The position numbers were made by a program, and so were the translations under genes. Below the pieces are notes generated by a model. The model was given only the letters and a program-made list of their open reading frames with translations, did not search any database and was not told the origin of the DNA. Shown piece by piece: positions 59,601 to 64,000 of a stretch of 64,000 nt of DNA (position 1 is the first letter of the stretch; each line of letters begins with the position of its first letter). The stretch covers positions 37,410,108-37,474,107 of the forward strand of contig JAPWDM010000005.1 in assembly GCA_035578155.1 (NCBI GenBank). Reading direction: 5' to 3'. This DNA comes from Brachynemurus nebulosus. Lineage: Eukaryota > Arthropoda > Insecta > Neuroptera > Myrmeleontidae.

Positions 59601-59906
59601 ACAAATATCACACACTGTATCAAGTTTCCAATCATTTTGTTGTTGTAATTGTTGCAAATGATGATCCGATGAATGTTTCAGATCATTTTTTGGTAAATTA
59701 AATTTTGTCATTTTCGACTTGGATGGTGAACTGACTGATGATGATGAACTGGTTGTGTTTGTAGTCTTTTCAAGTTGGGGCTTATGAATGATTGTATTAA
59801 TTGATGAAGATGATAATATTGACCGTCGTTTCACCGACAATACATCTTGGGATTGTCGTCGTCGGGAAAAACTTCCAAATATATACGATTTACGATCGAT
59901 ATCCAT
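56634..59906 (-). CDS. TRIM45: TRIM45-like RING/B-box/filamin-repeat protein
   Basis: Five exons on the minus strand: 59906-59492, 58426-58110, 58044-57249, 57191-56947, 56888-56634; 675 residues, against about 580 in vertebrate TRIM45. Order: Ser-rich N-terminus; RING with CDICQRRYVDPRVLPCLHTF and CAHC, whose last pair (CPSC) is displaced by a Ser/Asn/His-rich insert of about 70 residues; first B-box (CDLC...CKTC...CPLCW); second B-box (CTSHPDYLLTMYCMSCMQVI, CCIEQHQGH); coiled coil (about 325-450); filamin-type repeat (VHRKTELIIEARD to GTYTLTFIPDAAGHL, then GSPFSLVV); and a Cys/His-rich tail GYKGCGHGHEGHPGRRHWSC. This is the TRIM45 layout. Family knowledge: RING TRIM proteins are ubiquitin E3 ligases; vertebrate TRIM45 dampens MAPK and NF-kB signalling. 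Function in this organism is inferred. Start chosen as the first ATG, 23 bp after an initiator-like TCAGT. Confidence 0.92.
58427..59491. other. Intron 1 of the TRIM45-like gene
   Basis: 1065 nt, AT-rich, in the middle of the RING domain. I found no inverted repeat or known element in it, unlike most other long introns here. Confidence 0.6.
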
Positions 59907-59928
59907 TGTTGCGGTTCAGAACACACTC

Positions 59929-59933
59929 ACTGA
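59929..59933 (-). promoter_or_regulatory. Candidate initiator (TCAGT) of the TRIM45-like gene
   Basis: On the minus strand TCAGTGAGTG lies about 23 bp before the ATG. TCAGT is the arthropod initiator core. A 5' UTR of about 20 nt would be short but possible. Confidence 0.3.
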
Positions 59934-62659
59934 TTTCAGGGAACACACAACTGTATATGTTTGTCTATTATCGAATAAAAATCAACATTTAACTGACATC
60001 ATTGTGACTGACAGAAAACATTCATACGAATGCGACAGAGTCGACAGAGCAATCAATGAAATTTGTGAAGACATTTCAGAAATATAATAAATGTACATAC
60101 ATTTGGTTTTACAGAAGGGATGTTTTACATTGTGTGCAGGATTGTCTTGATATATTAGGAAAAACGGAAGAAAATTTATTATTGGAAGAGGTGGACTTAA
60201 ATGAGACGATTGTTTTTCTCTGATACATTTTTAAGTAATTCAGCAATCCTAAGATTTTACAAGATTAAGCTTAAAAGCTACGTATACTAGTCTCGTCTAG
60301 GTAAAGACGGATAAAAATGGACTTTTCTTTCATTCCCGACCTACAAAATATGATCTAATTGTAAGTTCCTCAGAGTGTTCACATTTTTAGAAAATCGAAA
60401 AAGTCAGATAAAAATAATAAAAACTCAGTACCGTGAGGAAGAATAAGGGAAATCACAATCAATGTGTAACCTTGAAAAATCAAGAAAATTTGAGGAATCT
60501 TTTTCAAGTTACTGTAGAGGGGGAGGGGTATAGAAAAAGCGGTACTAATGTTCATGAAAAATCAAAAAAACTATCCAGGCCCGTGGCAGCCACGTTTAAA
60601 ACTTGGAACCCGAACTTACCAGGAAGATCTGGTGATATTAGAAAAAACTTAAGCTTCGCGTCCTCTTTTAAAGTTGCCACGATTTGTCCAGTCACTACTG
60701 CAGAACCTGTCTCAATTCTCTACGGCTTTGGCAATGTCAAAGGATTTTTTCTTGCATAAACAGAGACACCTCGCTCTCAAACCTAGTTTTACATTAATCT
60801 AGGGTCGAAATTTTATTAAAAGTAAATCATCAAGTCTCTAGCTTTAGCTCTTATTACGAAATCGTTGTCTAAAAATGTTAAATCTGGAATATACTCGATG
60901 ACGTCGTGAAGGTAAACTTTATCTACTTAATAAATTTGTAACATTGACTAACTGACAGACAACACACAGCCTAAACCGTTGGGTTTAGAAGAATGAAATT
61001 TTGCATAGGAGTTCCTTATGTAACTTAGGTGGGCACTAAGAAAGGATTTTTGAAAATTCGTCCCCTAAGTGGGTTTATTAGGAGATGAAAATTTGTATGT
61101 AAATTCGTTATTTTTGAAGTTAGTGGTATATAAAAATATGTTACTATGGCTATTAAAATAAATAATATATTATTGAATAAATCTTTAACACTGACTGACA
61201 GATAACGCACAGCTTAAACTGTTGGATTTAGAAGCACGAAATGTAGCACAGGAGATATGAAAATTGTATATAGTTTAGGCTTCTAGTTACAAATAAAAGT
61301 CACTTGTATAAACGTTTCTGGAAATTTATGAAAGTTCGTATGGGAAGTTCGTTAATAAAAAGATGTTGCCGATGGGAAATTCCATAGCGTATACGTCTAG
61401 TTTTTACATAAATTCTTATTGAAAAAATTTCATAATAATTTTTATAGGGTTTTAATAAAGTATAAGTAATTTCTCTTTTCTACCCTCAAAAGGTTAAAAT
61501 AGATTTCGATAAATTATTTTTATCATTCCTTCTATCAAGTTGCTACTAAATTGTTAGCTCCAGAAACAACAAGCCTAATTAAACTATTAAGAAATTTTTT
61601 GCTAGACTAAACATTGCAAAACACAGCAAAAATACATGTAAAACACTGCCCCCTTGTCAGTAAAAAAAGCACTGACTCTCGTTCTTAAAATTAATAATAA
61701 TGATCCAATGGTACCCCTCTTAGATGAAGTATTCTATACTATATCTACTTATATTCAAAATCAAGGATAAGCTTTCAAAATTTGATATTTTACTAAAAAA
61801 TATTAACAAAACTGGTATGTGAAGCTCAAAAATTATAAATTTTTCAATATTTGGGACCATATTTGCCATCAACAATCTCAAATCGTTACGTTTCACTGTT
61901 AACAAATCTGTATCTTTTCTTGGTTGATAAATTGCTAACAACACTAATACTCCTTCGGTTAAATGTGATAACGGAAATGCAATGATTTTTAATATTAATC
62001 AAACTTTTTAGCATATTTTTGCAGATATTGCCCAGAAGCCCCGTAAATTTGCCCTGGACCAAAAAAGCCCTCTTAAATCTATTCAACACCCACTGATGAG
62101 CGGTACCAATTCCGCTGGGAATCACGGGTATATGGTAGTATATAAACCTAATATATGTATCTCTATCTTATTGTTAGTATTAAATAGTAGAGTAGAGGCA
62201 AAGGTGCCGTCAGTATGATTGAATATTTCTTGTTCGAAATTCTATTTTGAATATTAATGCCCGCATTACTCAGTACGGTTCTGAATTTTAAAAATTGTAA
62301 ACCCATATCACTGCTTTGGATTCATTAGTCAGCTTTCCTAACGTTGTATGTGTGGAGGTAATGTAAGCTGATTATAACACATGGTAATGGTACACATGCA
62401 AATCGTTTAAATACACGTAACGTAACATACAAAACGTTCAAAAAATTCGGGAACTTCGACAAAAAACAAGCTGATAAAATAATTGTAGTAAACTGAAATT
62501 GAAAAGGTTGTGGACGCAGTAATACTTATTGAGCAAGTTTATTAAAAAGTAATGCATACCCGATACCGACACCAAAGTACCGAATCCGGACTTAAAAACA
62601 GCGATACAGCGGTAAAATTTAAGGGGCAACGGCCACGGAATATTTCTCTTTTATATTTT
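59934..62659. other. Intergenic stretch beyond TRIM45-like, repeats only
   Basis: No gene supported. A 108-codon frame at 60433-60759 in GC-richer sequence has no recognisable domain. The block CTGACAGACAACACACAGCC with following TAAACCGTTGGGTTTAGAA occurs at about 60953-60990 and, diverged, at 61193-61232; it is a typical short interspersed repeat word. A 79-codon minus-strand frame near 61886-62125 is also unrecognised. Confidence 0.45.
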
Positions 62660-62777
62660 GGCGAATTTTCAAAATGGAAAATTGAGCTATTCCAGCCATT
62701 GTCATGGTGCGACTTGAGCGCGGGACCATGGTAGAAATTTCTTTTGCGATCCCTAGAGACCGAAAATGACAATCACT

Positions 62778-62855
<78 letters not shown>

Positions 62856-63187
62856 ATGTATATGTCCGCACTATAACTCTCGAACAAAATACCCCATTTT
62901 TACGAAATTTAGTGAAAACAGTGGAAGTCCCAAATCCTTGTTCTTCGGTCAGACACGTTCAATGCCCGAAACCTTGAAAAAATGAGTTTTTGTCAAAATT
63001 TACCAAAATCTAAGTTTTTAGAATTATTTTACACCATGGCAAAGAATGAAAAAAATAAATTACATAAGATACGTTTTGAATCACTATCCTAAAATGTGTG
63101 CGAATTTTCGAGAAAAAATAATTTTCATTACTGGAAATTGTTGAAACCGCGATATTATGCAAGATGTTGTGACAGGGGTATTTTTAT
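62660..63187 (-). repeat. Microsatellite-bearing repeat, copy F (inverted)
   Basis: Read on the minus strand it starts AAAAATACCCCTGTCACAAC, passes CATTGAACGTGTCTGACCGA and the CGTTCGAGAGTT-like block, enters the TA tract (62783-62853) and ends near GAAAATTCGC. This is a nearly full-length copy in opposite orientation to A, C, D and E. Confidence 0.8.
62783..62853. repeat. (TA)n microsatellite inside copy F
   Basis: About 70 bp of TA repeat at the same internal position as in copies A and C of the interspersed family. Confidence 0.95.
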
Positions 63188-64000
63188 ATACGGTATGTTT
63201 CTTATGACTCAAAATTATGCATATCTTCTTGTTAGCAATCTAGACTTCTTTCTTTCTTTTATTTCGAGATTTTTCAGCAATGATACCAATTTTAAAACTT
63301 CAAATGAGACATAATATTTTCTCCAACGAATACCGATTATACATTGAATTTTAACTTATGTTTCTTAACACTTTAGATTTCGATACAGAACATTCTGAAG
63401 GAACTTGCAAAGTCGAAATAAAACACAAAATCAGTACCACCTAGTTTCTAGTCAATCAAGGAGACATTAATAACAGTTGTGTAATGCATTTTGTATAAGT
63501 TACACACATTCAATTAAATGCATAGGTATGGATTGGAAAGATTTGGATGTAAAGAGAAACCAACAAAAACTACAAATGACTCATTCTTATAAACTTACCT
63601 TTTACAGTTTTTACACAAACTCGTAATATAGCTATCTCTCACAAGATCTACTATCTAATATATTGAAAAAGGATAATAGAAATTATAATATCTTTTATAT
63701 GCGACAAAACTTTTTTTTTCAAATGAGTCATTTGCTTTATAAATAAATTTGACTTTACCTATATATAGTTGGTTATAATACTTATAATTAAGAACGTCGG
63801 AACAAGATTTTATTGTTTTACCTACACACTTCCTTATTATTTAAAAAGTAAAAATTTTTAAAGTTATAAATTTTGAAAACATAAAGAAAAGTGTAATCCC
63901 TATTACTATTCGACAGCTAAAGAAAACGATAGGCACTGAAACTTTTGAAAACAAGTATAAATTGCTATTTAATAGCATCTACATATGAACAAATGTATAC
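63188..64000. other. Right edge of the window, nothing recognised
   Basis: AT-rich sequence. Open frames up to 72 codons are without recognisable features. Confidence 0.6.

Noticed and set aside
60433..60759. 108-codon plus-strand frame in GC-richer sequence
   Set aside because: No recognisable domain, no supporting splice or promoter signals; the complementary strand is no better. Left as possible repeat.
61886..62125. 79-codon minus-strand frame starting MIPSGIGTAHQW
   Set aside because: The N-terminal part looks protein-like but the rest is AT-driven; no family recognised, probably a repeat fragment.

Overview
The window is AT-rich eukaryotic DNA, most likely from an insect. All recognisable genes are split by GT/AG introns, most of them 56-78 nt, and the gene set is animal: a CG9541/AK5-type tandem adenylate kinase-like protein, a cytosolic AK1-type adenylate kinase, a C-type lectin-domain protein, the cilium protein BBS5, mitochondrial FAD-dependent glycerol-3-phosphate dehydrogenase and a TRIM45-type RING/B-box protein. 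There is no prokaryotic or organellar gene content. The species cannot be named from sequence alone.

Layout. 1-3802: a stack of DNA transposons nested three deep, then a repeat copy with a built-in TA microsatellite. 3803-28807 (+): seven exons of the tandem adenylate kinase-like gene, whose 5' end is missing and whose two giant introns (9.9 and 12.4 kb) hold foldback elements, hairpin MITEs, TA tracts and a Mutator-like (MULE) element with a frameshifted transposase. 28808-41982: mostly repeats (nested foldback, hAT-like palindrome, Tc1-like, Tigger-like and hAT MITEs), with one orphan minus-strand exon (37560-37726) and one small membrane ORF (38314-38541). 41983-44196 (+): AK1. 44901-45823 (-): C-type lectin-domain protein. 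47264-51065 (-): BBS5, with a 2.5-kb palindrome in intron 1. 53418-56523 (+): mitochondrial glycerol-3-phosphate dehydrogenase. 56634-59906 (-): TRIM45-like, convergent with the dehydrogenase and about 110 bp away. 59907-64000: no gene recognised; repeats only.

Function. The two kinase-family genes lie in tandem on one strand and act on adenine nucleotides (AK1: ATP + AMP = 2 ADP; the tandem protein looks at least partly degenerate). The dehydrogenase feeds electrons from cytosolic glycerol-3-phosphate into the respiratory chain. BBS5 is a BBSome subunit, expected to matter in ciliated cells. TRIM45-like is a predicted RING E3 ligase. The genes do not form an operon-like unit.

Most notable points. 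(1) Introns are either about 60 nt or greatly enlarged. Removing the transposon-like insertions from BBS5 intron 1 and dehydrogenase intron 4 leaves about 57 and 61-64 nt, the normal size. (2) Several insertions can be dated relative to one another because one lies inside another with its target-site duplication intact. (3) A repeat family that carries its own TA microsatellite is present in at least seven full or partial copies. (4) The tandem adenylate kinase-like protein has lost key nucleotide-binding residues in a different way in each domain. I did not find a convincing wholly new biological system. All coordinates and splice sites were read by eye.
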